Source: Bacillota bacterium
GTDB taxonomy: Bacteria > Bacillota > Sulfobacillia > Symbiobacteriales > Symbiobacteriaceae
DNA length: 64,000 nucleotides
Direction of reading: 5' to 3'
Assembly (NCBI GenBank): GCA_023623185.1
Contig: JAMNXV010000171.1
Coordinates: 27,147 to 91,146 of the forward strand
Part shown: positions 49,433 to 57,521 of the stretch, one piece after another
Numbering within the stretch: position 1 is the stretch's first letter
Layout: every line of letters begins with the position of its first letter
The notes under the pieces: generated by a model
What the model was told of the DNA's origin: nothing
Database searches by the model: none
Seen by the model: only the letters and a program-made list of their open reading frames with translations
Translations under genes and position numbers: made by a program

Positions 49433-50581
49433 TCAGGCCCGCCCCATCCGCTGCCCCAGGGCCACGAGCCGCAGGGCGCGCTCGGCCGCGTCCGCCACGA
49501 AGCGCGCGGCTTCCTGGATGGCGGTGTCCAGGTCCACCGGACCCGGCACGATGGGGAGAGCTGCATCGATGCCAACGTCGTAGATCTGCTGGTAATCCCG
49601 TCCCAGGCCCCCCGACAGGCAGATGACCGGCACGCCGCGTCGGCGCGCCGCGGCGGCCACACCCATGGGGGTCTTGCCATGTGCGGTCTGGAAGTCGGTG
49701 TTTCCCTCTCCGGTGAGGCACAGGTCGGCGCCGTCCAGGTGGCGCTCGAGGCCGGTGGCCTCCACGACGATCTCTACGCCGCGCCGGAGCTGCGCGTCCA
49801 GCAGCGCCATCAGGCCCGCGCCCAGGCCGCCGGCGGCCCCGGCGCCGGGAATCGCGTCCACATCCTTGCCGAGGTCCCGCTTGATGACCTCAGCCCACCG
49901 CTTCAGGGCGGCATCGAGCTGGGCCACCATCTCGGGCGTGGCGCCCTTTTGCGGCCCGAAGACCGCCGAGGCCCCGCGGGGACCGGTCAGGGGGTTGTCG
50001 ACGTCGCAGGCGACCGTGATTTGCAGGGACCGCACCCGGGGGTCGAGGCCGGAGAGGTCGATGCGCTCGAGCCTGGCGAGCGCCGCGCCGCCGGGTTCCA
50101 GCTCCCGGCCTTCGGCGTCCAGCAGCCGGGCGCCCAGGGCCTGGGCCATCCCCGCGCCGCCGTCATTGGTGGCGCTGCCGCCGATGCCGATGATGAGCCG
50201 CCTGGCGCCTTCATCCAGGGCCCGGAGGATCAGCTCGCCTGTGCCGTACGTGGTGGTGACCAGGGGGTTCCGCCGGTCTCTGGGAACCAGGGGAAGGCCG
50301 GAGGCCTGGGCCATCTCGATGACGGCGGTTTCCCCGTCGCCCATCATGCCGAAGGTGGCCTCCACGGGATCGCCCAGCGGGCCCCGCACGGTGGCCGTGA
50401 TCAGCCGGCCGCCCGTGGCGTCCACGAGCGCCTGAACCGTACCCTCGCCGCCGTCGGCCATGGGAACCAGTGCCACTTCGGCGTCAGGCCACACGCGCCG
50501 GACCCCGGCGGCCATTGCCTCAGCCACCTCGGCTGCGGTCAGGGAGCCCTTGTAGGAGTCGGGGGCAATCACGATCTTCAC
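49433..50581 (-). CDS. Glycerate kinase (type I, GarK/GlxK family)
   Basis: Phosphorylates D-glycerate, in this family usually to 2-phosphoglycerate. 382 residues, starting KIVIAPDSYKGSLTAAEVAEAM, then PMADGGEGTVQAL near 42, GIGGSATNDGGAGMAQALG near 120, FGPQKGATPEMV near 200 and LTGEGNTDFQTAHGKTPMGVA near 290. All family signatures are present. The GTG at 50581 follows GGGAGG by about 7 bp. It takes the GarR product and links the operon to glycolysis. Confidence 0.93.
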   Translation of the reverse strand: MKIVIAPDSYKGSLTAAEVAEAMAAGVRRVWPDAEVALVPMADGGEGTVQALVDATGGRLITATVRGPLGDPVEATFGMMGDGETAVIEMAQASGLPLVPRDRRNPLVTTTYGTGELILRALDEGARRLIIGIGGSATNDGGAGMAQALGARLLDAEGRELEPGGAALARLERIDLSGLDPRVRSLQITVACDVDNPLTGPRGASAVFGPQKGATPEMVAQLDAALKRWAEVIKRDLGKDVDAIPGAGAAGGLGAGLMALLDAQLRRGVEIVVEATGLERHLDGADLCLTGEGNTDFQTAHGKTPMGVAAAARRRGVPVICLSGGLGRDYQQIYDVGIDAALPIVPGPVDLDTAIQEAARFVADAAERALRLVALGQRMGRA

Positions 50582-50606
50582 GGCAGAACCTCCCGCACAG
50601 GTTGTG

Positions 50607-51374
50607 CTACTGCTTGCAGCCGGCAACCATGCGCTTCATGGCGCCGGCGATGAGGCCGCTGGCGACGCACGGCATGTAGCGCGCCCCCAGGGCCGCGTAC
50701 TTGTGGAAGTCTTCGGGGTTGGTGGCGAGAACGCCGGGCGTGACGCCGGCCGCGGCGATGCGCCGGATGCAGTCGGCGATGACCTTCTGCATGTCCGGGT
50801 GGTTGTAGTTGCCCTCGTAGCCCATGGAGACCGAAAGGTCGTTGGGCCCGATGAACATCACGTCGATGCCCGGGACGGCCAGCATCTCGTCCAGGTTCTT
50901 CACCGCCTCCGCAGTTTCGATATGCGTGACCACGACCGTCTTCTCATTGGAAGCCTTCAGGTGCTCCGCCCCGCCGAAGAAGCCGAATCCGGCGGCGCGG
51001 TTGGAGAAGGCGACGCCCCGGCTGCCCACGGGCGGGTACTTGGCGGCGTCCACCGCCACGCGGGCCTCGTCGGCGGTGTTGATCTGCGGGACCTGAATGC
51101 CCGCGGCGCCAATGTCCAGGGTGCGCAGGATCTCCTTGGGGTTGGCCCCCGAGACCCGCACGATGGGCGGGATGCCCGCCGCCCGCGCGGCCCGGACCAG
51201 GTTCTCGGTGGTCTCGATGGAGCAGGGGCCGTGCTCGTTGTCGATGATGATGAAGTCGAAGCCGGCGAAACCGGCCATCTCCACCAGCGCGGGGCAGTTG
51301 AAGCCGATGAACATGCCGAGCAGGGGCCGGTTCTCCTTCAGCAGGTCTGAGAAGCGATCATCGAAGACAGGCAT
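50607..51374 (-). CDS. HpcH/HpaI-family aldolase (second of two)
   Basis: 255 residues with the same fold as the 48627 gene but clearly diverged: LLGMFIGFNCPALVEMAGFAG, FDFIIIDNEHGPCSIE, AAGIQVPQINTADEARVAV, VVTHIETAEAVKNLDEM and DVMFIGPNDLSVSMGYEG, which supply the metal ligands Glu and Asp. It is separated from the glycerate kinase gene by 25 bp. Two aldolases in one operon suggest two substrates or two stereoisomers, or a hetero-oligomer. Confidence 0.88.
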   Translation of the reverse strand: MPVFDDRFSDLLKENRPLLGMFIGFNCPALVEMAGFAGFDFIIIDNEHGPCSIETTENLVRAARAAGIPPIVRVSGANPKEILRTLDIGAAGIQVPQINTADEARVAVDAAKYPPVGSRGVAFSNRAAGFGFFGGAEHLKASNEKTVVVTHIETAEAVKNLDEMLAVPGIDVMFIGPNDLSVSMGYEGNYNHPDMQKVIADCIRRIAAAGVTPGVLATNPEDFHKYAALGARYMPCVASGLIAGAMKRMVAGCKQ

Positions 51375-51398
51375 GCCGTACGCTCCTTTCCGGGGTGG

Positions 51399-52460
51399 TC
51401 AGCGCAGCTCCGCCGGCAGCGGGACGCCGTAGCGCTCGGACAGCTCATGGAACTCTTTTCTCACACCGGGCGGGACCGGAATGCCCGACCGGCGGCGCTC
51501 CGCCTCCTGCATGCGCTCCAGGTCGCCGGGCACCAGCACCCGGTCGACGCCGGGGACCGGTTCCACCGCACGCACGCCGGCCATCGTCTCGTCCATCCGC
51601 CTGGCGAACTCCTCCTGCGGCCGGAAGAGGTCAGGCCGGAAGGCCATGAAGAAGTGGCCGACCTGCTGGGGCTGGTCCAGCTGCTCGTACATGCGGGGCA
51701 GCTCCGGGCCGATCAGGGCGCCGGTCAGAACACCGGCGAGGATCTCCACCGCGTAGGCCAGCGCCGAACCCTTGGGACCGGCCATCGGCAGGAGGAAGCC
51801 CTTCATGGCCTCCTGCGCGTCGGTGGTGGGCAGGCCTTCCCGGGTCATGGCCCAGCCCTCGGGGATGGGCCTGCCCTCCCTGGCGGCGTTGATGATCTTG
51901 CCGCGGGCGACCTGGCTGGTCGCCATGTCATACACGAAGGGCGGGTTCTCGCCGGCCGGGGCCGCCATCGACATGGGGTTGGTGCCGAAGAACATCTGGC
52001 GGCCGCCCCAGGGCGGCATGTTGGCCACCGAGTTGGTGCAGGCGAAGCCGATCAGGCCCGCCTCGGCCATGAGCAGGGTGTAGTAGGCCATACAGCCGTT
52101 GTGGTTGGAGTTGCGCACGCCGACCAGGCCCACGCCCTGCGCGCGGGCCTTCTCAATCGCGAGGTCGGTGGCTCGCCGGGAGATCACGTGACCGAAGCCG
52201 TTCCCGCCGTCCAGCAGGGCGCTCACGGGGGTTTCCCGCAGCACCTGGATCCGGGCGGTGGGGGCCATGACCCCGGCCTCCAGGCGGGTCAGGTAGATCT
52301 TCAGGCGGCTGGTGCCATGGGTGTCGATGCCGCGGAGATCGGCAAAAACCAGGTGCCGGGCCACTTCGGCGGCCTCGTCCTCCGGCAGGCCCGCGGCCTT
52401 CAGGAGCTCCAAGGCCCACGCTTCCAGTCGATCCGGTGGAACGCGCGCGTGCTCGGTCAT
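51399..52460 (-). CDS. Ldh2-family (malate/L-lactate/sulfolactate-type) NAD(P)-dependent oxidoreductase
   Basis: 353 residues of the LDH2/MDG2 superfamily, unrelated to Rossmann dehydrogenases. Seen: DLRGIDTHGTSRLKIYLTRLEAG near 43 with the catalytic His, VGVRNSNHNGCMAYYTLLM near 112, GTNPMSMAAP near 156, VYDMATSQVARGKI near 173 and GPKGSALAYAVEILAGVLTGA near 225. Substrates in the family include ureidoglycolate, 2,3-diketogulonate, malate and sulfolactate. Here it may oxidise the imported hydroxyacid first. It is the first enzyme gene after the regulator. Confidence 0.9.
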   Translation of the reverse strand: MTEHARVPPDRLEAWALELLKAAGLPEDEAAEVARHLVFADLRGIDTHGTSRLKIYLTRLEAGVMAPTARIQVLRETPVSALLDGGNGFGHVISRRATDLAIEKARAQGVGLVGVRNSNHNGCMAYYTLLMAEAGLIGFACTNSVANMPPWGGRQMFFGTNPMSMAAPAGENPPFVYDMATSQVARGKIINAAREGRPIPEGWAMTREGLPTTDAQEAMKGFLLPMAGPKGSALAYAVEILAGVLTGALIGPELPRMYEQLDQPQQVGHFFMAFRPDLFRPQEEFARRMDETMAGVRAVEPVPGVDRVLVPGDLERMQEAERRRSGIPVPPGVRKEFHELSERYGVPLPAELR

Positions 52461-52521
52461 CGCGTGAGAACCTCCTTTGCTGCAATCACGCTTTCTGCGA
52501 CTCCTGCCCTGCTGTTGGCTG

Positions 52522-53241
52522 CTATTGCGTCTGCTGCACCTGTTCCAGCCGCGCGAAGATGCGCCGCAGGTGGTGGGACATCGCCTCCCGTGCGGCGACA
52601 GGGTTCTGCGCGATGATGGCTTCCATGATGGCCCGGTGCTCGCGGATGTTGGCCTCGATGCGGCCCGGCTCCCGGTAAAAGGTGCGGTTGGACTCCACGA
52701 AGCCCTGCAGAAAGAGGTCGGCCACCGACACCATGACTTTCACGAAGACGGGGTTGCAGGTGGCTTCAGCCACCGCCCAGTGGAAAAGGAAGTCTTCCCG
52801 AGCGGCCTCCTGCCGCTCCCGGAACGCCTTCTCCAGGTTTTCGAAGGCCGTGCGCAGCTGCTCGATGTGCTGCGGTTTGCGCCTCTGCGCGGCAAGATAG
52901 GCAGCCTCGCACTCGATGGCGATTCGCAACTCCAGGATGTGCTCGAAGTTCGGATCCGCCGTGATGAGCATCATCGCCATCGGGTTGTTCGGGCTGCCCC
53001 AGGCGTCAACCGGCTGGCGCAGGTAGATGCCGGATCCCGGCTTCACCCCCAGGACGCCTGCGCCCGCGAGAAGCGTGATGGCCTGCCGCAGGGTGGGACG
53101 GCCGACGCCGAAGCGGCGGGCGAGGTCGCGCTCGGAGGGCAGGCGGTCGCCGGGTTTCAGCGCACCCTTCCGAATCAACTCAGCCAGCTGGTCGACGATC
53201 TGCTCGTAAGCACGTGTATGTTTAACGGGTTTGATGACCAT
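52522..53241 (-). CDS. FadR-type GntR-family transcriptional regulator
   Basis: 239 residues. The winged helix covers residues 8-75 (AYEQIVDQLAELIRKGALKPGDRLPSERDLARRFGVGRPTLRQAI), followed by an all-helical FCD ligand-binding domain from about 95, with LELRIAIECEAAYLAA and HWAVAEATCNPVFVKV, where His/Asp-type residues usually bind metal and an organic acid. It is the first gene of the operon and probably represses it until an acid intermediate binds. A TGGTA-A-TACCA operator lies 30 bp upstream. Confidence 0.92.
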   Translation of the reverse strand: MVIKPVKHTRAYEQIVDQLAELIRKGALKPGDRLPSERDLARRFGVGRPTLRQAITLLAGAGVLGVKPGSGIYLRQPVDAWGSPNNPMAMMLITADPNFEHILELRIAIECEAAYLAAQRRKPQHIEQLRTAFENLEKAFRERQEAAREDFLFHWAVAEATCNPVFVKVMVSVADLFLQGFVESNRTFYREPGRIEANIREHRAIMEAIIAQNPVAAREAMSHHLRRIFARLEQVQQTQ

Positions 53242-53270
53242 GAAACGGCGCAGCCTCCCAACTGGAGAAC

Positions 53271-53281
53271 TGGTAATACCA
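53271..53281 (-). promoter_or_regulatory. FadR/GntR-type operator upstream of the regulator
   Basis: TGGTAATACCA is an odd-centred palindrome matching the TGGTnnnACCA pattern of the FadR subfamily. It lies 30-40 bp before the regulator start, suitable for autoregulation of the whole operon. Confidence 0.7.
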
Positions 53282-53391
53282 CTTTACCTGTTCTCGATAT
53301 GTTTTGATTTTCCTAGTAAGGGTAGCCGATAATAGACAGAATGGAGCATGCATAGGGTCAATAGGGATCATTCTGTGGATCCAGGCAGCAC

Positions 53392-53427
53392 AAAAGGTCC
53401 CGGGGGGTGGCCCTCCGGGACCTTTTT
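53392..53427. terminator. Terminator hairpin with T-tracts on both strands
   Basis: GGTCCCGG at 53396-53403 and CCGGGACC at 53415-53422, flanked by AAAA on one side and TTTTT on the other. It would end minus-strand transcription from the 53490 gene. A second, related hairpin (GGCCCCCCGGGGCC, then TTTTT) follows at about 53428-53445. Confidence 0.8.
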
Positions 53428-53489
53428 GGCCCCCCGGGGCCTTTTTGACCCTCCGGGACTTGGGCGTGCGGTTTGCTCAGCAGGCGCGG

Positions 53490-53927
53490 TCAGGCTTCCG
53501 GAGTTTCGGGGGTCTGCTCGGTCCCAGCCGCCTCGGCAGCTCCCGCGCCGTCCGCGGCGTCCTGCCGGCCCTCGCCTTCGGCACCTTCTGCGTCGGTCTC
53601 CTCGGGATCCGGGCGATGCAGTTCGGGGTTGTACAGGACGCCGTTCTCCAGCGCCCAGGCGCGCCAGGCCTCCAGGCTGTCGAAGCGGCGGAAGCCGTAG
53701 TGCTTCTGGTAGTATTCCTGGGCGAAGATCTGCTCGATCTCCTCGATGGAAAGCCCCGTCTCCGCAGAGAGTTCGGAGGCGCTGACCGCGCGTTCGTATT
53801 TAATAAGGTAATCGTCCAGAACACGCCAGATCATCATCGCCGGTGAACTGGTGGTGCCCGTGCCGAGGGTGCGGGCGGTTGCGTAGTACGCCTCGTTACC
53901 CTGGGTCTTGGGTGCCGTGTCGGCCAT
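53490..53927 (-). CDS. Uncharacterised acidic protein with a helix-turn-helix-like segment
   Basis: 145 residues from the ATG at 53927, preceded by GGAGGG; an in-frame ATG at 54002 with GGGAGGAG could add 25 residues. The central part resembles a small helical DNA-binding or adaptor domain (SASELSAETGLSIEEIEQIFAQ), then FRRFDSLEAWRAWALENGVLYN. The C-terminal 40 residues are Glu/Ala/Gly-rich and probably disordered. I do not recognise the family. It is divergent from the TetR regulator of the paa cluster and ends with a terminator, so it is a single-gene unit. Confidence 0.6.
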   Translation of the reverse strand: MADTAPKTQGNEAYYATARTLGTGTTSSPAMMIWRVLDDYLIKYERAVSASELSAETGLSIEEIEQIFAQEYYQKHYGFRRFDSLEAWRAWALENGVLYNPELHRPDPEETDAEGAEGEGRQDAADGAGAAEAAGTEQTPETPEA

Positions 53928-54070
53928 GGTGCGTATCCCTCCGTCTATCACATACTTCCCGAATTTGGCTGGAGCTACACTTGCCTGGGAGAAAGTCTCC
54001 ATACGATTCTCCTCCCGCAGCGGGGTTTCCTGCCTCCGCTGCTGAGAGGCCCTGCCAGGGTTGTCCTCGC

Positions 54071-54120
54071 TTGACGGATTCTGACTAGGACGAATATACT
54101 GAGAACCAATCAAGCGCTTG
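54071..54120 (+). promoter_or_regulatory. Promoter and palindromic operator of the TetR/paa operon
   Basis: TTGACG at 54071-54076, an 18-bp spacer and TATACT at 54095-54100 form a good promoter. The perfect palindrome CAAGCGCTTG at 54111-54120 lies over the expected transcription start, an ideal repressor position. Autoregulation by the TetR protein is inferred. Confidence 0.72.
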
Positions 54121-54134
54121 CTAGGGGGGATGAG

Positions 54135-54716
54135 ATGGCCCGGTCCCGGCGCAAGGAGGCCATGCTGGAAGCGGCCATAGCCCTCTTCAGCGAAAAGGGG
54201 TACCACGCGACCACGGTGCGGGAGATCGCCCAGGCGGTAGGCATACTTCCCGGGTCGCTGTACGCGCACATGGCGGCAAAGGAAGACCTGCTCTACGAAG
54301 CGGTGGTGCAGGCGTGGGAGCGCTTCCGGAAGGCCGTGGCGCCCATCGCGGAGTCGAAGGGCCACGCCGGCGAGCGGCTCCGGCGCGCGATGGCCGCGCA
54401 CATCCGGGTGGTGGCCGAGTCGCCGGCCGCAGCCACCGTCTTCCTGCACGAGTGGAAGGCCCTGTCGCCCGACCGCCGGGCCCGGGCGGTGGCTCACCGC
54501 GAGGCGTATGAAGAGCTTCTGGCCCGGATCATCCGCGACGGCGTGGAGTCCGGTGTGTTCCGCCCGCTGGACCAGCGGTTCATCCGGCTGCTGGTCTTGA
54601 GCGCAGTGAACTGGGCGTATCAGTGGTACCGGCCGGACGGCCCGCTCAGCCCCGAGCAGGTGGCGGACCGGTTCTATGAGGTCATCAGTCAGGGGATTCT
54701 GAGCGGTGGTGCGTAA
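54135..54716 (+). CDS. TetR-family transcriptional regulator
   Basis: 193 residues. The N-terminal HTH is RRKEAMLEAAIALFSEKGYHATTVREIAQAVGILPGSLYAHMAAKEDLLYEAV, typical of TetR proteins acting on acyl-CoA-linked pathways. The C-terminal ligand domain includes HEWKALSPDRRARAVAHREAYEELLARII and SAVNWAYQWYRPDGPLSPEQVAD, which resembles the KstR2/FadR-like branch. It precedes the phenylacetyl-CoA epoxidase genes by 160 bp in the same direction and probably controls them in response to phenylacetyl-CoA or a related thioester. The ATG at 54135 follows AGGGGGGA. Confidence 0.88.
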   Translation: MARSRRKEAMLEAAIALFSEKGYHATTVREIAQAVGILPGSLYAHMAAKEDLLYEAVVQAWERFRKAVAPIAESKGHAGERLRRAMAAHIRVVAESPAAATVFLHEWKALSPDRRARAVAHREAYEELLARIIRDGVESGVFRPLDQRFIRLLVLSAVNWAYQWYRPDGPLSPEQVADRFYEVISQGILSGGA

Positions 54717-54727
54717 GCGGGGGAGTA

Positions 54728-54859
54728 GCAGTGAGCGGTAGGCCGTGAGCGGTGAGCTGTTTGCTCGTTGGTGTGCCGGCCGAATCCGTTCACCGGGCGC
54801 CTGGTCTGCCGGGAATCGGACGTTCAACAGTCTGCCGCGCGCAACCCACCGCTCACTGC
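54728..54859. repeat. Distant perfect inverted repeat between the TetR gene and paaA
   Basis: GCAGTGAGCGG at 54728-54738 and CCGCTCACTGC at 54849-54859 are exact reverse complements 110 bp apart. GTGAGCG heptamers repeat inside. The right arm lies just before the paaA ribosome site. Confidence 0.6.
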
Positions 54860-54876
54860 CAGAAAGGGGGAGTACC

Positions 54877-55815
54877 GTGCCTAACCATGACGACCGGCAC
54901 GCGGCGTTCCTGGACCGCGTGCAGCGCGGGGAGAAGATCGAGGCGACCGACTGGATGCCCGACGAGTACCGCATCGCCATGGTCAAGTTTCTGCAGATGC
55001 ACGCCCTGTCCGAGTTGATGGGGGCTCTGCCCGAGAAGGAGTGGGTGCCCCGGGCGCCGACGCTGGCGCGCAAGCTGAGCCTGATGGCCAAGGTGCAGGA
55101 CGAGGTGGGGCACGCCCAGCTTATTTTGCGGGTGGCGGAGGACCTGGCGGCCCCGCTGGGCAAGGGCCGGGAGGAGTTGGTGGCCGAGCTGTTCACCGGC
55201 GAGGCCAAGTTCCACAACGTGTTCCACATGCCTGCGCCCACGTGGGCCGATGCCGGGATCATCGGGTGGCTGGTCGACGGCGCGGCGGTGGTCTCGCAGG
55301 CGGCCTTGCTGACCTCCTCGTACGCCCCTTACGCCCGCGTGCTGCAGCGGGTGTGCGCGGAAGAGGGGTTCCACATTCAGCACGGTGAGTCGATCTGCCT
55401 CGCGCTTGCCGAGGGAACGCCGGCGCAGCGGCAGATGCTGCAGGACGCCCTGAATCGCTGGTGGGAGGCCCTGCTGCTCTTCTTCGGCCCCCCTGAGTCC
55501 AACTCGCCTTCGGCCGCCGTGCTCTTCAAGTACCGGTTCCGGACCAAGACCAACGAGGAGCTCAGGCAGAAGTTCCTCACCAAGTACGTGCCCCGCATCT
55601 GGGCCCTGGGGCTCACCATTCCCGACCCCCAGTTGCGGTTCGACGAGGAAGCCGGTCGGTGGGTCTACACCCCGCCCGACTGGTCAAAGCTGAAGGCCAT
55701 CGCCCGGAACCAGGGTCCGCTTTCGCAGTACCGCCTGGGGCTGCGGCGGCTCTCCTACGAGCAGGGGCGCTGGGTGCGGGAGGCGCTGCTCGCACCGGCG
55801 GCGCAGGCGGTATAG
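54877..55815 (+). CDS. paaA: Phenylacetyl-CoA epoxidase (1,2-epoxidase) catalytic subunit A
   Basis: Catalytic di-iron subunit that epoxidises the aromatic ring of phenylacetyl-CoA. About 312 residues from the GTG at 54877, preceded by AAAGGGGGAG. The ferritin-like iron ligands are visible as LMAKVQDEVGHAQLILRVAEDL near 70-90 (ExxH) and VCAEEGFHIQHGESI near 160-175 (second ExxH). The N-terminus RGEKIEATDWMPDEYR is also typical. PaaB, PaaC and PaaD genes follow with short spacing, so assignment is strongly supported by context. Confidence 0.94.
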   Translation: MPNHDDRHAAFLDRVQRGEKIEATDWMPDEYRIAMVKFLQMHALSELMGALPEKEWVPRAPTLARKLSLMAKVQDEVGHAQLILRVAEDLAAPLGKGREELVAELFTGEAKFHNVFHMPAPTWADAGIIGWLVDGAAVVSQAALLTSSYAPYARVLQRVCAEEGFHIQHGESICLALAEGTPAQRQMLQDALNRWWEALLLFFGPPESNSPSAAVLFKYRFRTKTNEELRQKFLTKYVPRIWALGLTIPDPQLRFDEEAGRWVYTPPDWSKLKAIARNQGPLSQYRLGLRRLSYEQGRWVREALLAPAAQAV

Positions 55816-55831
55816 GAGGGGGTGGTGTTCC

Positions 55832-56173
55832 GTGGCACTGGGCGCACACCCCCGGTTCCGGGTCTACGAGATCTTCGTGCAGAAGGATCACCAGAGCCCG
55901 CACGTGTGGGTGGGCTCGGTGGACGCCGGATCGGCGGAGGACGCCATCTTGTTGGCCCGGGAATCCTTCCTGCGTCGGGATCCGGCCGTGTCGATCTGGG
56001 CCGTGGAACAGTCAGCGATTCACCGGACCGATTACGCCGACCGGGACTTCTTCGCCCGGGAGACCGACAAGCGGTACCGCACCCTGGCCGGGTACCGGGC
56101 GGCCAACGCCGAGCGCTGGCGCAAATACCGGCGGGAACTGCTGGACCTGGAGCGGGATTTCGTGCGGGATTGA
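55832..56173 (+). CDS. paaB: Phenylacetyl-CoA epoxidase subunit B
   Basis: Small structural subunit, 113 residues: RFRVYEIFVQKDHQSPHVWVGSVDAGSAEDAILLARESFLRR, followed by AVSIWAVEQSAIHRTD. This strongly conserved pattern defines PaaB, which bridges catalytic PaaA-PaaC pairs. The GTG at 55832 follows AGGAGGGGG, 16 bp after the paaA stop. Confidence 0.93.
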   Translation: MALGAHPRFRVYEIFVQKDHQSPHVWVGSVDAGSAEDAILLARESFLRRDPAVSIWAVEQSAIHRTDYADRDFFARETDKRYRTLAGYRAANAERWRKYRRELLDLERDFVRD

Positions 56174-56199
56174 ACCTCGACGGCGGGGAGGGGTGAGCC

Positions 56200-56982
56200 G
56201 TGGACACCAGAGGCGTGATCGCGCTTCTGTATCAACTGGCCGACGACGAGCTGGTCGTCGGGCACCGGGATTCGGAATGGCTGGGGCTGGCGCCGCACAT
56301 CGAGGAGGACGTCGCCTTCTCGTCCATCGCGCAGGATGAGGTGGGGCACGCGGCGCTCTATTACCGCCTGCTGGAGGAGCTGGGCGAGGGGCGGGCCGAC
56401 GACCTGGCCTTCCTGCGTCCGGCCGGTCAGCGGCGCAACGCCGTCCTCCTGGAGCGGCCGAACGGTCCGGGAACCTACCTGGCAGAGCCCCGGTTCGACT
56501 GGGGCTACACCATCGTCCGCCGGCTGGCCTACGACCTGTTCGACGCCATCAGGCTGGAGGTGCTCACCGCCTCGGCCCATGCCCCGCTGGCCCGGGCGGC
56601 GGCCAAGATCCTGCGGGAGGAGCGGTACCACCTCCTTCACCACACCACCTGGTTCCGGCGGCTGGCCACCGGCACCGCGGAATCGCGCCGGCGGCTGGAG
56701 GCCGGCGTGGCCGCGGTGTGGCCCGACCTGGGCGGCCTCTTCTCCCTGGGGGAGGTGGCCCCGGGGCCGCACTTCCCCGCCAGCCCGGAGGAGCTGGTCG
56801 ACCGGTGGACGGCCGAACTGGAGCCGCTGTTCGCCGAGGTCGGGTTCGCCTGGCCCGGCCGGCCGGCGCCCGCAGCCGCCCCCGGTGCGGACGGCCGGCT
56901 GGGTCAGCACACGCCTGAGCTGGACGGGCTGCTGGAGACCATGGGGGAGGTCTACCGGACCGCCCCCGGCGCAGCATGGTGA
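56200..56982 (+). CDS. paaC: Phenylacetyl-CoA epoxidase structural subunit C
   Basis: 260-residue ferritin-like partner of PaaA. Seen: LADDELVVGHRDSEWLGLAPHIEEDVAFSSIAQDEVGHAALYYRLLEEL near 10-60 and ILREERYHLLHHTTWFRRLA near 125. PaaC binds no functional di-iron centre in characterised enzymes but stabilises PaaA. The GTG at 56200 lies after a GGGGAGGGG site. The stop overlaps the paaD start by 7 bp. Confidence 0.93.
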   Translation: MDTRGVIALLYQLADDELVVGHRDSEWLGLAPHIEEDVAFSSIAQDEVGHAALYYRLLEELGEGRADDLAFLRPAGQRRNAVLLERPNGPGTYLAEPRFDWGYTIVRRLAYDLFDAIRLEVLTASAHAPLARAAAKILREERYHLLHHTTWFRRLATGTAESRRRLEAGVAAVWPDLGGLFSLGEVAPGPHFPASPEELVDRWTAELEPLFAEVGFAWPGRPAPAAAPGADGRLGQHTPELDGLLETMGEVYRTAPGAAW

Positions 56983-57473
56983 CCGAGGCGGCCATCTGGG
57001 CCGCGCTGGCGGATGTGCGGGATCCGGAGATCCCGCCGGTCTCCATCGTCGACATGGGGATGGTCCACCGGGTGACGGCGGAAGGGTCGCAGGTGCGGGT
57101 GGAGATCATGCCCACCTTCGTGGGGTGCCCGGCCCTGGACATCATCCGGCGCGACGTGGTGAACCGGCTCCGGGCCGTCCCCGGCGTGGGCGAGGTAGAG
57201 GTTGCCTTCGTCTTCGACCCGCCCTGGAGCAGCGACCGCATCACCGCCGAGGGGCGGGAGCGGCTGCGCAGCTTTGGCATCGCCCCGCCGCCGCCGTCGG
57301 GCCGGGATCCGGCGGGCGCCGGGAGGCTGCTGATGCCGGAGGAGGCGCCCGCCTGCCCCTACTGCGGCTCCACCGACACGCACCTGGAGAACCTGTTCGG
57401 ACCCACCGCCTGCCGGTCCATCTACTACTGCGACGGCTGCCGGCAGCCCTTTGAGCAGATGAAGCGGCTGTGA
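56976..57473 (+). CDS. paaD: Phenylacetyl-CoA epoxidase maturation subunit D (MIP18/SufT-like)
   Basis: 165 residues. The MIP18-type domain is IWAALADVRDPEIPPVSIVDMGMVHRV near 8-33 with PTFVGCPALDIIRRDV, including the conserved Cys, near 50. A zinc-ribbon-like tail has CPYCGS and YYCDGCRQPFEQMK, which distinguishes PaaD from SufT. It is thought to help assemble or insert the iron centre. The overlap with paaC gives translational coupling. No paaE reductase gene follows. Confidence 0.92.
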   Translation: MVTEAAIWAALADVRDPEIPPVSIVDMGMVHRVTAEGSQVRVEIMPTFVGCPALDIIRRDVVNRLRAVPGVGEVEVAFVFDPPWSSDRITAEGRERLRSFGIAPPPPSGRDPAGAGRLLMPEEAPACPYCGSTDTHLENLFGPTACRSIYYCDGCRQPFEQMKRL

Positions 57474-57521
57474 ACTTCTCAGCGCCTTTCGTCGTCAGAC
57501 TTGTACGGAAGGATGATGGCG

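Noticed and set aside
42787..53307. Long plus-strand frames opposite the eleven-gene acid operon
   Set aside because: Every one mirrors a minus-strand gene with full family motifs; translations are His/Gln/Arg-rich without domains.
53928..55262. N-terminal extension of the 53490 gene to a 590-codon protein
   Set aside because: The extension is antisense to the TetR and paaA genes and lacks coding character; ATG 53927 has its own ribosome site.
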